Shown here one piece after another: positions 24,905-33,617 of a DNA stretch of 64,000 nucleotides; position 1 is the stretch's first letter; every line of letters starts with the position of its first letter. Below the pieces are notes generated by a model, which searched no databases, was not told the DNA's origin, and saw only the letters and a program-made list of their open reading frames with translations. The DNA is from Chloroflexota bacterium (lineage in GTDB: Bacteria > Chloroflexota > Anaerolineae > Anaerolineales > VGOW01), in the NCBI GenBank assembly GCA_016213135.1, contig JACRBQ010000027.1:1-64000 (forward strand). The letters run 5' to 3'. A program made the translations under genes and the position numbers.

Positions 24905-25450
24905 TTAGACGGACGACTTGCCGGCCCCGGTATCAATGCGCTTCCAGGCAACGACGACGGCCACGGTGATCACCGCGGCGATGACCACTTCGGCGAGGGC
25001 TTGCGGCACGATGGTGGGCACTACCGCTGCCGGGATGAGGCCAAAGCCAACCAAAGCGCCTACCACCAGAATCGAGTTGGTCAGCGTGCCGGCTACGCCG
25101 GCCACGATCAAAGCCGCATATTCATTGGTCTTCTTCACGGCGACGTAACTGTAGTAGGCCACCACGCCGATGAGCAAGCGCGGCACCACCGACACCAGCG
25201 GGTTCTTGAACAGGCCGGTCGTATCCTGCAACCAGCTATAAACGCCGAAGATGCCGCCGATGAGCATGCCCACGACCGGGCCTTCCAGCACGCCGCCGAT
25301 GATGGCCGGGACGTGCATGATGGTCGCATTACCGGTGGTGTTAGGCACCGGGATGAAGCCCAGGCGGGTGACGCCCAGCAAAATGGCGATGGCGGCCAGC
25401 ACCCCCGTGATTACGATCCGCCGCACGGTAAAAGTACCTTTCAGATCCAT
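24905..25450 (-). CDS. ECF transporter S component
   Basis: A 181-aa membrane protein with about six hydrophobic segments. ITGVLAAIAILLGVTRLGFI, then NATIMHVPAIIGGVLEGPVVG and IGGIFGVYSWLQ, match the substrate-specificity (S) subunits of energy-coupling-factor vitamin transporters, in the broad PanT/FolT-like family. The alanine-rich first helix is where S components meet EcfT. The A and T subunits are in the same operon 2.4 kb upstream. The ligand is not clear; pantothenate-like or beta-amide compounds are possible from the neighbouring hydrolases. Confidence 0.8.
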   Translation of the reverse strand: MDLKGTFTVRRIVITGVLAAIAILLGVTRLGFIPVPNTTGNATIMHVPAIIGGVLEGPVVGMLIGGIFGVYSWLQDTTGLFKNPLVSVVPRLLIGVVAYYSYVAVKKTNEYAALIVAGVAGTLTNSILVVGALVGFGLIPAAVVPTIVPQALAEVVIAAVITVAVVVAWKRIDTGAGKSSV

Positions 25451-25547
25451 TGTTGTGTCTCCTCTTACGGGTAGTTGGGTCGAGATCAGTAAACGCCTGA
25501 CGCATCGGTTGCCTGAGAATCTCTTTCCCCCTGCTGCCTCCTCTCAT

Positions 25548-26522
25548 TTACCGCAACGCAAGCTCGCGCGCCGCCGGGATTCCGGCCAACGACTCGGCGG
25601 ACATGACGGCTGACACCACGGCTTCGGCCAGCACATCGGCGGCCAGCGCGCCGATTAGGTTGAGGTCGGCCTGCCTGTCGCCGCACGAAAGCGCAAACAC
25701 CGTGTCGCCGTCAAACATCGTATGCACCGGGCGGATGGTTCGGGCCAGGCCGTCGTGAGCCATCTGGGCCACTTTGGTCGCGCCGCTCTTGGTCAGCGCC
25801 GCATTCGTCGCCACGACCGCCAATGTGGTGTTTCGCCCGGCGGCCAGACTGGCAATGGTTCGCCCCAGCAGGCTTTCGGCCACTTTCACCGTGTCGGCAA
25901 AGCCGCCGCCAGCCAACTTGCGCACCCCGGCGATGATCTGCTGAGTCTTGGGATCATACACATCACCAAATGCGTTCACGGCCACCATCGCCGCCACCAC
26001 AATTCCACCGGCGATTTGTTTGCTGGATGAGCCTAGGCCCGCCTTTGTTGCCTGATTAAACCCCAAAGCCTTGCCGGTAGTTGCGCCAGTTCCGGCCCCA
26101 GCATTGCCCAGGGCCACCGGCCCCTCAGTGGCGGCCTCACAGGCGGCGTAACCGGCGGCGGCGTCCGGGCGCACTTTGGCGGACCCGATGCCCAGATCAA
26201 ATAGAATGGCGGCGGGCACAATCGGCACTTTGGCCACGCCGACATCGAAGCCGTAACCGTGTTCTTCGAGCCAGCGCATCACCCCGTCGGCGGCGGCCAA
26301 CCCGTAGGCGCTGCCACCGCCGATCAAGATGGCGTGAACCTTCTCCACCATGTTCACCGGATCGAGCAAATCGGTTTCGCGCGTGCCGGGGGCCGAGCCG
26401 CGCACATCCACCCCGGCCACCGCGCCCTGCGGGCAAAGAGTCACCGTGCAACCGGTGGCGGCTTCAAGGTTCGTCCAATGGCCCACTTTCAAGCCGGGCA
26501 CATCAGTCAGCGTTCCATTCAT
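25548..26522 (-). CDS. P1/S58-family peptidase (DmpA/NylC-like)
   Basis: A 324-aa N-terminal-nucleophile hydrolase. LTDVPGLKVGHWTN, AILIGGGSAYGLAAADGVMRWLEE, GNAGAGTGATTGKALG and AGRNTTLAVVATNAAL match the family of beta-aminopeptidases and nylon-oligomer hydrolase NylC. By analogy with NylC, autocleavage would occur between N231 and T232 to expose Thr as nucleophile. The ATG at 26522 has AAGG 6 nt upstream and was preferred to one 6 nt earlier. It lies between the M20 peptidase and the S component, so it may act on the imported compound. Confidence 0.85.
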   Translation of the reverse strand: MNGTLTDVPGLKVGHWTNLEAATGCTVTLCPQGAVAGVDVRGSAPGTRETDLLDPVNMVEKVHAILIGGGSAYGLAAADGVMRWLEEHGYGFDVGVAKVPIVPAAILFDLGIGSAKVRPDAAAGYAACEAATEGPVALGNAGAGTGATTGKALGFNQATKAGLGSSSKQIAGGIVVAAMVAVNAFGDVYDPKTQQIIAGVRKLAGGGFADTVKVAESLLGRTIASLAAGRNTTLAVVATNAALTKSGATKVAQMAHDGLARTIRPVHTMFDGDTVFALSCGDRQADLNLIGALAADVLAEAVVSAVMSAESLAGIPAARELALR

Positions 26523-26562
26523 GGGCATCCTTCGATTGAAGAACTGAGCCAGAATTTTCAAC

Positions 26563-27822
26563 TTAATCGCGCATCCCCAAATACCGAATCGCCGCCAGCA
26601 CATACATCCGCGCCGCTGTTTTGATCTCGTCAATGCTCACCCACTCGTCCACGTGGTGCGGGATGTGAATGTCGCCGGGGCCGCAAGTGACGATGGGAAT
26701 GCCTTTGCGGGCGTTGAGGATCGTGCCGTCGGTGGAGCCGGGGACGCCGCTGTAAACGGGAGCGGCCCCGGTGAGGTCGGTATAGGCGGAGGCCAATGAG
26801 GTCACGACGGATTCCCCTTTATCGGTTCTGGTCGGGTGGCGGACTTCCAAAACGTCCATCGTGTATTCCAGTCGATCATCCACCGCCGTCGCCGCGGCCA
26901 GCATGCGCTCCACCTGCTTCGCCAGCTTCTCCGGGTTCTGGCCCGGAATAAGGCGGAAATCCAGCACGGCTTCCGTCGCGCCGGGCATCACATTGTTTTG
27001 CGGCTCGCCCGCACCGCGCACAGGCGAGAGCAAAATGTTTGGCGTGATGCTGGGCTGGCCCAGATATTCATTGCGCCCGTGCAGAGCAATCTCGCGCTCT
27101 TCGAGACTGTGTGCCATCGTTAGAAAGCGCGCCATGGGGTAAACGCTGTTCACGCCGGTGAGCGGCATCGCGCCGTGGGCCATTACGCCGCGAATGACGG
27201 CCTTGGCCCACATCACGCCCTTCTGGGCCACGCACAAATGATTTTCTTCCGGCTCGCAAATGATGGCCGCCGACACGCGATCGGCCCAGCCGCGCTCGAC
27301 GAAGTGCTTGATGCCAATCATCCCGCTTTCTTCGTCGCACAGCGCGCCGATGAGAATGTCGCCGCCCAGCCGGATGCCGCTTTGGGCGATGGCTTTGGCG
27401 GCGATCAGGGCGCAGGCCAGCCCGGCCTTCATGTCGTTCGCGCCGCGCCCATAAATCCGCCCATCGCGAATCGTGGCGCTGAACGGCGGGTCAGTCCACT
27501 GCGCCGGGTCGCCTTCGGTCACAACGTCGGTGTGGCCCTCGAACATCAGGGTCTGGCCCTCACCCCCAACCCGGTCTCCGACCGTCCCAAAGGGAGAGGG
27601 GAGCAAGGCGATCACATTCGGGCGGCCCGGTTCCACGATCTCAAAATGCGTCTCCAGGCCGATCTCGCGGCAGCGGGCTTCCACCCAACGGGCGGCGGCC
27701 TCCTCCCCAACTCCTTCGTCGGGCCGCCACACGCTGGGGATGCGGGTCAATTCCTGCACCCAGCGAATCAATTCGTCGTCATCAACGCAATCCAGCGCCT
27801 GCTGTTCCGTCGAAGAAATCAC
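26563..27822 (-). CDS. M20-family metallopeptidase (ArgE/DapE type)
   Basis: A 419-aa zinc-dependent amidohydrolase or peptidase. Metal and catalytic motifs are FEGHTDVVTEGD (H97, D99), YGRGANDMKAGLA, CDEESGMIG and CEPEENHL, with IPHHVDEWV near the end. Relatives cleave N-acyl amino acids or dipeptides. A GTG at 27822 overlaps the EcfT stop as GTGA; the long upstream frame is antisense of EcfT. Residues 75-90 (around PSPFGTVGDRVGG) are encoded by a CCCTCACCCC-type repeat and form an unusual loop just before the metal-binding His. Co-transcribed with ECF genes. Confidence 0.88.
   Translation of the reverse strand: MISSTEQQALDCVDDDELIRWVQELTRIPSVWRPDEGVGEEAAARWVEARCREIGLETHFEIVEPGRPNVIALLPSPFGTVGDRVGGEGQTLMFEGHTDVVTEGDPAQWTDPPFSATIRDGRIYGRGANDMKAGLACALIAAKAIAQSGIRLGGDILIGALCDEESGMIGIKHFVERGWADRVSAAIICEPEENHLCVAQKGVMWAKAVIRGVMAHGAMPLTGVNSVYPMARFLTMAHSLEEREIALHGRNEYLGQPSITPNILLSPVRGAGEPQNNVMPGATEAVLDFRLIPGQNPEKLAKQVERMLAAATAVDDRLEYTMDVLEVRHPTRTDKGESVVTSLASAYTDLTGAAPVYSGVPGSTDGTILNARKGIPIVTCGPGDIHIPHHVDEWVSIDEIKTAARMYVLAAIRYLGMRD
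27557..27602. repeat. CCCTCACCCC...GGGAGAGGGG repeat in frame inside the M20 gene
   Basis: A partly palindromic C-rich/G-rich element of a type normally seen between genes. Here it encodes about 16 residues next to the active-site His motif without breaking the frame. Confidence 0.7.
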
Positions 27823-28700
27823 AGTCCGTTGATCCCGATCAGCGCCAGCAAGTCGCGCACGGCAGGCCAGCGAAACCACACCACGAACACCGCGAAGGCC
27901 AGGGTGAGGGCCACCACCCAGTAGTCGCGCCGGCCGCTTTTCAACACCACAAACTTGGTGCGCGTGTCGCCGCCCATGTAACACCGGGCCTCCATCGCCC
28001 ACACCAGTTCTTCGGCGCGGCGAAGCCCGTTCAAAAAGAGCGGCACGATGAGCGGCAAGTAAGCTTTGGCCGCTTTGTCGGGCCGCCAGAAGCGCTGGCC
28101 GCCAATGGAGCCGCCCCGGCTGGCCTGAGCCTTCATCACCCGTTCCATCTCCTCGGCCAGCGTCGGCACAAAACGCAGGGCAATCATGTTGATCAACGCC
28201 AGTTCGTGCGACGGCACGCCAAACCGCCGGAACGGTTTGAGCAGCGACTCCACGCCGTGCGTGAGTTCGGTGATGGTGGAGGTCATCGTCACCAGGCTGG
28301 TAAGGAAGATGAAGCACAGGATGCGCATGATGCCCACCCCAATCAACTGCAGGCTAAAACGCGTAATCCGAAACCAGCCCCACTCAAAATAGATCTTCCC
28401 TGCCGGTTCGCCCTGTCCTTGAAAGACGAACTGCAGGGTAAAGACCAACACCAGCACCGGAAGGCCCAGCACGATACCGCGCAAAACATAGCTGAGCGGG
28501 ATGAGCGATGCCTGAGCGATCAGCAGAATGGCGACCAGCAAAATGGCGACCGGGATCAGTTTGCTGCTCAGAGAAACGGCGAACAGGATGCAGAAGAATG
28601 CCGCAATCTTGGCGCGGGGGTCAAGGCGGTGAACCATCGAGCCGGTGGGAATGTATTGCCCGATGGTGACGTTCCTCAGTAGTTCAAAGTTCTCGCTCAT
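27819..28700 (-). CDS. ecfT: ECF transporter T component
   Basis: A 293-aa membrane protein that couples the ATPases to the S subunit. SMVHRLDPRAKIAAFFC is the typical N-terminus, followed by four or more membrane helices. The two coupling-helix motifs with Ala-Arg-Gly character are KAQASRGGSIGG and MEARCYMGGDTRT. The start overlaps the EcfA stop (ATGA), and its stop overlaps the M20 GTG. It forms one operon with the fused ATPase and, further on, the S component. Confidence 0.92.
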   Translation of the reverse strand: MSENFELLRNVTIGQYIPTGSMVHRLDPRAKIAAFFCILFAVSLSSKLIPVAILLVAILLIAQASLIPLSYVLRGIVLGLPVLVLVFTLQFVFQGQGEPAGKIYFEWGWFRITRFSLQLIGVGIMRILCFIFLTSLVTMTSTITELTHGVESLLKPFRRFGVPSHELALINMIALRFVPTLAEEMERVMKAQASRGGSIGGQRFWRPDKAAKAYLPLIVPLFLNGLRRAEELVWAMEARCYMGGDTRTKFVVLKSGRRDYWVVALTLAFAVFVVWFRWPAVRDLLALIGINGL

Positions 28701-30448
28701 TGCATCACCTTCGCCAGCATCTCGGCCGCCCGCGGCACTGTGAGCGCCACGCCCGTCTCCCGCACCACGCCGTTACTTTGCAACTGCGACACCACGTCGG
28801 TCACGCCCGGCACGCCCAGGCCCATCTCGCGCAAATACTGCGGCCGGCCAAACACTTCGCTCGGCGTGCCGGTCATCGCCACTTTGCCCCCGCTGATCAC
28901 GCACACCCGGTCGCACACCCGCGCCAGCTCTTCCATGTTGTGCGAAATGATCACCAGCGTCATCCGGCGCACACTGTGCAGGGCCAGAATCTTCTCGAAC
29001 AACTGCTCGCGCCCGCGTGGGTCGAGGCCCGAGGTGGGTTCGTCCAGCACCAGCACTTCCGGCTCCAGCGCCAGCACTCCGGCCAGCGCCACGCGCCGCA
29101 TCTGCCCGCCGCTCAAGGCAAACGTCAGCCGATCCTTGTATTCGTCAAAGCCCAGGCCCACCGCTTCCATCGCCCGCCGCACGCGCTCGCGCACTTGTTC
29201 GCGCGACAACTGCAAATTGCGCGGGCCATAAGCCACATCGTCGCCCACGTAGTGCTCAAACAACTGCGCTTCCGGCTGTTGAAACACCAGCCCCACCCGC
29301 TGCCGGATCGTTTTCACGTCCGGGTTGGGCGCACTCATGTCCTGCCCAAAGATCGTCACCTTGCCCTCGTGCGGGCGCAGCAGCCCGTTGAAGTGCTGGA
29401 TGACGGTGGACTTGCCCGACCCGGTGTGGCCGATGATGCCCAGAATCTCGCCGGCGTACACATCGACATCCACGCCCTCAATCGCCTTCACTTCGAGGGG
29501 CGTGCTGCGCATGTAAAAGTGACCCAGACCTTTGACTTGGACGACGGCTTGCCCGGCCACGGCGGCCTGAACAGCCGGCGCAGAGTCGCCGGGGGCGCCG
29601 TCTCTGTTGGTGGCCCTTCCCTCCACCGCCGACACCAACTCGCTCACGGTGAATAAATCGTGTGGAAAGCCGGGAACGCGCCGACTCAAAGTTGCCGCCA
29701 ACTGCGTCACCTGCGGCACATCCATTTGCAGTTCATGCAAACGCCCGGACTGGGCGAAGACTTCGCGCGGCGTGCCCTGCAGAACCACCCGGCCCGATTC
29801 CATCACCACGATCCGGTCGGCGCCCACAGCCTCTTCCATGTGGTGAGTGATGGCAATGACGGTGACGCCTTCTTCCTTGTTCAGGCGGTGGACAACTTCC
29901 AACACTTCGCGGCGGCCCAGCGGGTCGAGCATCGCCGTTGCCTCGTCCAGCACCAGCACCTGCGGTTTCATAGCCAGCGTTCCCGCGATGCAAACGCGTT
30001 GCTTCTGCCCGCCGGAGAGCAAGTGCGGCGCGCGGTGGCGAAAGGGCAGCATGTCCACCCGCCCCAGCGACCAATCCACCCGTTGGACAATGTCATCGTG
30101 CGGGATGCCCAGATTCTCCGGGCCAAAGGCCACGTCCTCCTCGACAATCGTGGCGACGATCTGATTGTCGGGCGTTTGAAAGACCATGCCCACGGTGGAA
30201 CGGACATCACGAAGATGCTCCCGTTCTTTCGTGTTCCACTCTTTCACCCACACGTCGCCGCTGGTGGGCGGCAGCAGCGCGTTGAGATGCTTGGCCAGCG
30301 TGGACTTGCCCGATCCGTTGTGGCCGAGAATAACAAGATACTCGCCCTGCTCAACCGTCAGGTCGATGCCCAGCAGCGCCGGAACCGGCTCGCCGTTTTC
30401 GGGTTGATAAGTGTAATAAAGGTTTTCGATTCGAATAATCGGTGGCAT
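28697..30448 (-). CDS. ECF transporter ATPase, A1-A2 fusion
   Basis: A 583-aa protein with two complete ABC ATPase domains, usually separate EcfA1 and EcfA2 (or CbiO pairs). The first has GHNGSGKST, LLSGGQKQRVCIA and VLVLDEATAMLDP; the second, from about residue 300, has GHTGSGKST, ALSGGQMRRVALA and VLVLDEPTSGLDP. Both Q-loops (VFQTPDNQ, VFQQPEAQLF) carry the acidic or Gln features of ECF ATPases. A linker near residues 270-300 is rich in Ala and Gly. It is the first gene of the EcfA-EcfT-M20-P1-EcfS operon. Confidence 0.93.
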   Translation of the reverse strand: MPPIIRIENLYYTYQPENGEPVPALLGIDLTVEQGEYLVILGHNGSGKSTLAKHLNALLPPTSGDVWVKEWNTKEREHLRDVRSTVGMVFQTPDNQIVATIVEEDVAFGPENLGIPHDDIVQRVDWSLGRVDMLPFRHRAPHLLSGGQKQRVCIAGTLAMKPQVLVLDEATAMLDPLGRREVLEVVHRLNKEEGVTVIAITHHMEEAVGADRIVVMESGRVVLQGTPREVFAQSGRLHELQMDVPQVTQLAATLSRRVPGFPHDLFTVSELVSAVEGRATNRDGAPGDSAPAVQAAVAGQAVVQVKGLGHFYMRSTPLEVKAIEGVDVDVYAGEILGIIGHTGSGKSTVIQHFNGLLRPHEGKVTIFGQDMSAPNPDVKTIRQRVGLVFQQPEAQLFEHYVGDDVAYGPRNLQLSREQVRERVRRAMEAVGLGFDEYKDRLTFALSGGQMRRVALAGVLALEPEVLVLDEPTSGLDPRGREQLFEKILALHSVRRMTLVIISHNMEELARVCDRVCVISGGKVAMTGTPSEVFGRPQYLREMGLGVPGVTDVVSQLQSNGVVRETGVALTVPRAAEMLAKVMQ

Positions 30449-30532
30449 TCAAAAAGGATGAATTATGAAGGCGGAAGGATGAAGGACGAATCGACGTTCA
30501 TCCTTCATCGTTCATCATTCATCATTCATAAT
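30449..30532. repeat. GGATGAA / TTCATCC palindromic repeat
   Basis: GAAGGATGAA (30474-30483) pairs with TTCATCCTTC (30497-30506), flanked by tandem TTCATCA words. The same arms occur inside the XdhD-like gene at 14605-14625. It fills the gap between the SDR and EcfA genes. Confidence 0.85.
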
Positions 30533-31312
30533 TTACAGGGGTGGCATGAAGCGGCCATCTGCCGCCGTCCAGCCGCCGTCTACAGTAATGACTGCGCCCG
30601 TCACGTACGAGCTGGCCTCAGAAGCCAGGAACACCACCGCGCCCACCATCTCGTGCGGTTGCCCCCAGCGTTTGAAAATGCTCTTGTTGGCGTAAGCCTC
30701 GTACCAGTCCGGCTTGCTTTTGATCGGCGCGGTGAGCGGTGTCTCTACTACACCGGGCGCAATTAGATTCACGCGCACACCTTTTGGCCCCAGTTCAGCC
30801 GCCAGCGCCCGGCACATTTGCCGCGCCCCGGCCTTGGTGGCCGCGTACACGCCCTGCCCCGGCTCCACCACCTCGGCCCGGATGCTGGAGAACACCATGA
30901 TGCTCCCCCGCCCGCGCTCGGCCATGCCTCGCGCCACCTGTTTCAGCAGCATGAACGTGCCTTTCAGGTTAAGGCCAATCACCCGATCAAATTCCTCGTC
31001 GGTGATGTCGAGCAACGGTTTGCGAACGTTAATGCTGGGCGCGCTCACCAGAATGTCTGCCGCGACGTCCTTGAGCGCGTCGGCCATTCCTTTCGAGTCG
31101 CGCATGTCGAGCAGCATTGCCTGCGCCTGCCCGCCTTGCTCGCGGGCCATCCGGGCCGTTTCTTCGGCGCCGGCCAGGTTGACATCGGCGCAAAAGGTGT
31201 TGGCCCCAAAGGCCGCCACCCCCAGGGCCGACGCCTGCCCAATGCCGCTGGCCGCCCCCACCACCAGCGCAGTCTTGCCATGAAGATCAAACATGGAACG
31301 GTAATCAAACAT
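30533..31312 (-). CDS. SDR-family oxidoreductase
   Basis: A 259-aa classical short-chain dehydrogenase/reductase. The NAD(P)-binding motif is VVGAASGIGQA near residues 18-28, the active site is S143-Y156-K160 (in YAATK) and the C-terminus ends EASSYVTGAVITVDGGWTAADG. An acidic residue after strand 2 (CADVNLAG) suggests NAD preference. It oxidises or reduces a small alcohol or ketone, substrate unknown. The ATG at 31312 has GAGGTG just upstream; a later ATG at 31294 is also possible. It follows the WD40 gene by 36 bp. Confidence 0.88.
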   Translation of the reverse strand: MFDYRSMFDLHGKTALVVGAASGIGQASALGVAAFGANTFCADVNLAGAEETARMAREQGGQAQAMLLDMRDSKGMADALKDVAADILVSAPSINVRKPLLDITDEEFDRVIGLNLKGTFMLLKQVARGMAERGRGSIMVFSSIRAEVVEPGQGVYAATKAGARQMCRALAAELGPKGVRVNLIAPGVVETPLTAPIKSKPDWYEAYANKSIFKRWGQPHEMVGAVVFLASEASSYVTGAVITVDGGWTAADGRFMPPL

Positions 31313-31348
31313 TGAACACCTCACTTGAAAATAAGTTCCGAACCCGGT

Positions 31349-32869
31349 TCACGGCCCTTCCGGCACGGCCCAGACGATGATGGTCTTGTCCGCGCTGCCG
31401 GAGGCCAACGTCTTGCCATCCACGCTGAACGCCACGGCGCGGATGGAGCCTGTGTGTCCTGCCAACGGGTCACCGTGCGCAGTCAAATCGGCGGCGTTCC
31501 AGAAGCGCACCTCGCCGTCCGCGCTGCCGCTGGCAATGAGCTTGCCATCGGGGCTGTAGGCCACGCTGTACATGATCGGCTTTTCCTTGCCCGCCGATTC
31601 GTACATTGCGACGAGTTGCCCGCTCGCCACATCCCACAGGCGGAGCGTGCCATCTTGCCCCGCCGAAACCACACGGCTTCCATCCGGGCTGACCGCCAGA
31701 CTCCAGATGACGCCGCTATGCGCGCCCAACCTGCGGATGAATCTGCCACTCGCCACATCCCACAGGCGCAGTTCGCCGTTGGTGCCGCCGGAGATCAACT
31801 GAGTCCCGTCGGGCGTCAAGCCCACGCTCACGATCGGGTCAATGTAGTTGATGAGGACCGGGCTGTTGATGCGGCCCTCCGCATCCCACAGACGAATCGT
31901 CGGCTGGGTGTTGCCCGTGGTCTCTGGCGTGCTTCCGGTCGCCATGAGCCGGCCATCCGCCGTGAAGGCGATGCCCCACAGGTCTCCCACGATGTTCTTC
32001 TGATCGTATTGCGGTTGGCACGCCTTGCCGCTCAAGTCGGCGAGACACGCTTGCGCGTCCCAAAACGCCAGCGCCCCGCCGAAACCGCCGGTGGCAAAGA
32101 AACGGCCCCGAGGATCGAACTTCAACGAGAGGATGGCATTCCCTTGCACGGCGCTGCGCTCTGCTTGCGCCGCCAGGTCCCACACACGCAAAAAGCCGTC
32201 GCGGCTGCCGGAAACCAGTGTTTGACCATCCGGGCCGAAATCGAGCGCCAGCACAATATCCGTATTGCCAGTAAGCGTGAATCGGTAACCGGCCTCCTGA
32301 CTCACGGGCGTCGCGGTCGGAATCGACGTAGGGAGTGGAGTGGGCAACTCAGTCGCCGTCGATAAGGGGAGGATTGGCGCCGGAGTGTCGCTTGGGGCGG
32401 GCGTGGGCGAATTCTCTGGGGACACATTCGTCGCCGTGAATCCGACCGCGACCGGTGTATTCTGGTCACCAGTCGCAGCCGGCGTGGGGAAGACGGCCGC
32501 CGGCGTCTGAACCAGGCTGACCACAAAGATGGTTGCCACCCCCAGCAACACCACCAGCCCCAATCCGGCGATTAACCGCAAGGCAGGCGTGGTCTGGCGC
32601 GCGGACGCGCCCCCGTATCCGGTGCCGTAGAACGGGGCCAACTGCGACGGCGGGAACTCCTTCGTCTGGTCGTACACCCACGCACTCCAATAGCGCAGGG
32701 TGCTGCGCAACTGCTCGCGCTGGCGCGGGTCGGCCACGTCGGCTCCGGCGGCGGTCACAGCCGCGATGAAAGCCTTGACCTGCTCGACGAGTTCCGGCGT
32801 GACCGGGCCGGCCTCGGTTTTTTGCAGGGCTTGATGTTGAGTGATGATTTGAGCGTAGGTAAGTTTCAT
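31349..32869 (-). CDS. Membrane-anchored WD40 protein with conserved N-terminal module
   Basis: A 506-aa protein in three parts. Residues 1-85 (VTPELVEQVKAFIAAVTAAG, REQLRSTLRYWSAWVYDQT) form a helical module of a kind seen at the N-terminus of several Chloroflexota signalling proteins. A single membrane segment (LIAGLGLVVLLGVATIFVV) follows, then a Thr/Pro linker. From about 195 to the end lie WD40 blades such as VSGSRDGFLRVWDLA, ISGGTNGELRLWDVA and ASGSADKTIIVWAV. The propeller would face the outside of the cell. The gene starts 4 bp inside the end of the VGRD gene (ATGA), so the two are coupled. Confidence 0.8.
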   Translation of the reverse strand: MKLTYAQIITQHQALQKTEAGPVTPELVEQVKAFIAAVTAAGADVADPRQREQLRSTLRYWSAWVYDQTKEFPPSQLAPFYGTGYGGASARQTTPALRLIAGLGLVVLLGVATIFVVSLVQTPAAVFPTPAATGDQNTPVAVGFTATNVSPENSPTPAPSDTPAPILPLSTATELPTPLPTSIPTATPVSQEAGYRFTLTGNTDIVLALDFGPDGQTLVSGSRDGFLRVWDLAAQAERSAVQGNAILSLKFDPRGRFFATGGFGGALAFWDAQACLADLSGKACQPQYDQKNIVGDLWGIAFTADGRLMATGSTPETTGNTQPTIRLWDAEGRINSPVLINYIDPIVSVGLTPDGTQLISGGTNGELRLWDVASGRFIRRLGAHSGVIWSLAVSPDGSRVVSAGQDGTLRLWDVASGQLVAMYESAGKEKPIMYSVAYSPDGKLIASGSADGEVRFWNAADLTAHGDPLAGHTGSIRAVAFSVDGKTLASGSADKTIIVWAVPEGP

Positions 32870-33546
32870 GGACGGGTCGTCAATCGGACTTGCTGAGGCA
32901 GTTGATTGATCTCTTTAGCCACGTCGCGCAAGGCCTTGTCGGCCAGATAGAGATAATCATCGGTCTGTTTGGCGAACTCGCCGATCACATCGGCGAGATT
33001 ATAACGGTCTCCGTCATGGAGGGCCCCGTCAATTTCGAGTTGGAGTCGGTCGAGGGCCTTCATAGGTTCGGGGCCGGTCTGCGCGCGCGGTTCGTAGGCC
33101 GGGCCGGTGAATCGCAGGCCCATCGTAAACCGGCGCAATTGGTCCAGTGTGATTTTGCACTGCTGCCAGTTGAGAGAGAGGTCATAAAGGAGACGCTCGA
33201 CACGTTGCGCGCGCCGGCCCGAGGCATTGGCAAGCCGTCCGAGCACCCCGCCCTCATCTTCGTCACGGCGGCCCAGTTCCAGGGCGTAACTGCGGCAGGT
33301 GGTGAACCGCACCTGCAAATCCTGCAGAACGTTGTGCAGGTCTTTCCATTCTTCCAACTGTCGGTGGAGCACCACAAACTGCGCCAGGAAATTATTCAGC
33401 CGCTCTTCGAGGTCCTTCAAAACACCGGGGTCCACGCCCTGGACGTTGTAAATAATGTCGCGTCCGACGACATCCCGACCGACATTCACCGCCTCGCTGG
33501 CGCTGAAATTCACCCCGCCGCTCCGGCCCGCTTTTGTCTCTTCCAT
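32866..33546 (-). CDS. Protein with VGRD motif and helical body
   Basis: A 226-aa protein. The N-terminus has GGVNFSASEAVNVGRD followed by VVGRDIIYNVQ, a short beta motif found ahead of effector-associated and NTPase domains in predicted bacterial conflict proteins. The rest is mainly helical with coiled-coil character (LKDLEERLNNFLAQFVVL, LADKALRDVAKEINQL). I recognise the N-terminal motif but not a full family, so the function is unknown. It is the first gene of a two-gene unit with the WD40 protein. Confidence 0.65.
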   Translation of the reverse strand: MEETKAGRSGGVNFSASEAVNVGRDVVGRDIIYNVQGVDPGVLKDLEERLNNFLAQFVVLHRQLEEWKDLHNVLQDLQVRFTTCRSYALELGRRDEDEGGVLGRLANASGRRAQRVERLLYDLSLNWQQCKITLDQLRRFTMGLRFTGPAYEPRAQTGPEPMKALDRLQLEIDGALHDGDRYNLADVIGEFAKQTDDYLYLADKALRDVAKEINQLPQQVRLTTRP

Positions 33547-33617
33547 GTCGTCCCATTATCAGAACCGGCTAGCCACTCGAGCTGGCCGGGTCAGGCCCGG
33601 CGCTGTTCGGGTAGAGG

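Noticed and set aside
25451-25547. TPP, SAM, THF or FMN riboswitch before the ECF S gene
   Set aside because: The conserved cores of these classes are absent. Only a partial likeness to the glycine class remains and is reported as a weak finding.
26628-28317. Long N-terminal extension of the M20 peptidase (584-aa reading)
   Set aside because: The first 165 codons are antisense or shifted-frame readings of ecfT. The GTG at 27822 with a GTGA overlap is the natural start.
33547-33617. Possible terminator hairpin (GCCGGGCC...GACCCGGC) between the dihydropyrimidinase and VGRD genes
   Set aside because: The stem is imperfect and there is no T-tract, so it was not listed as a terminator.
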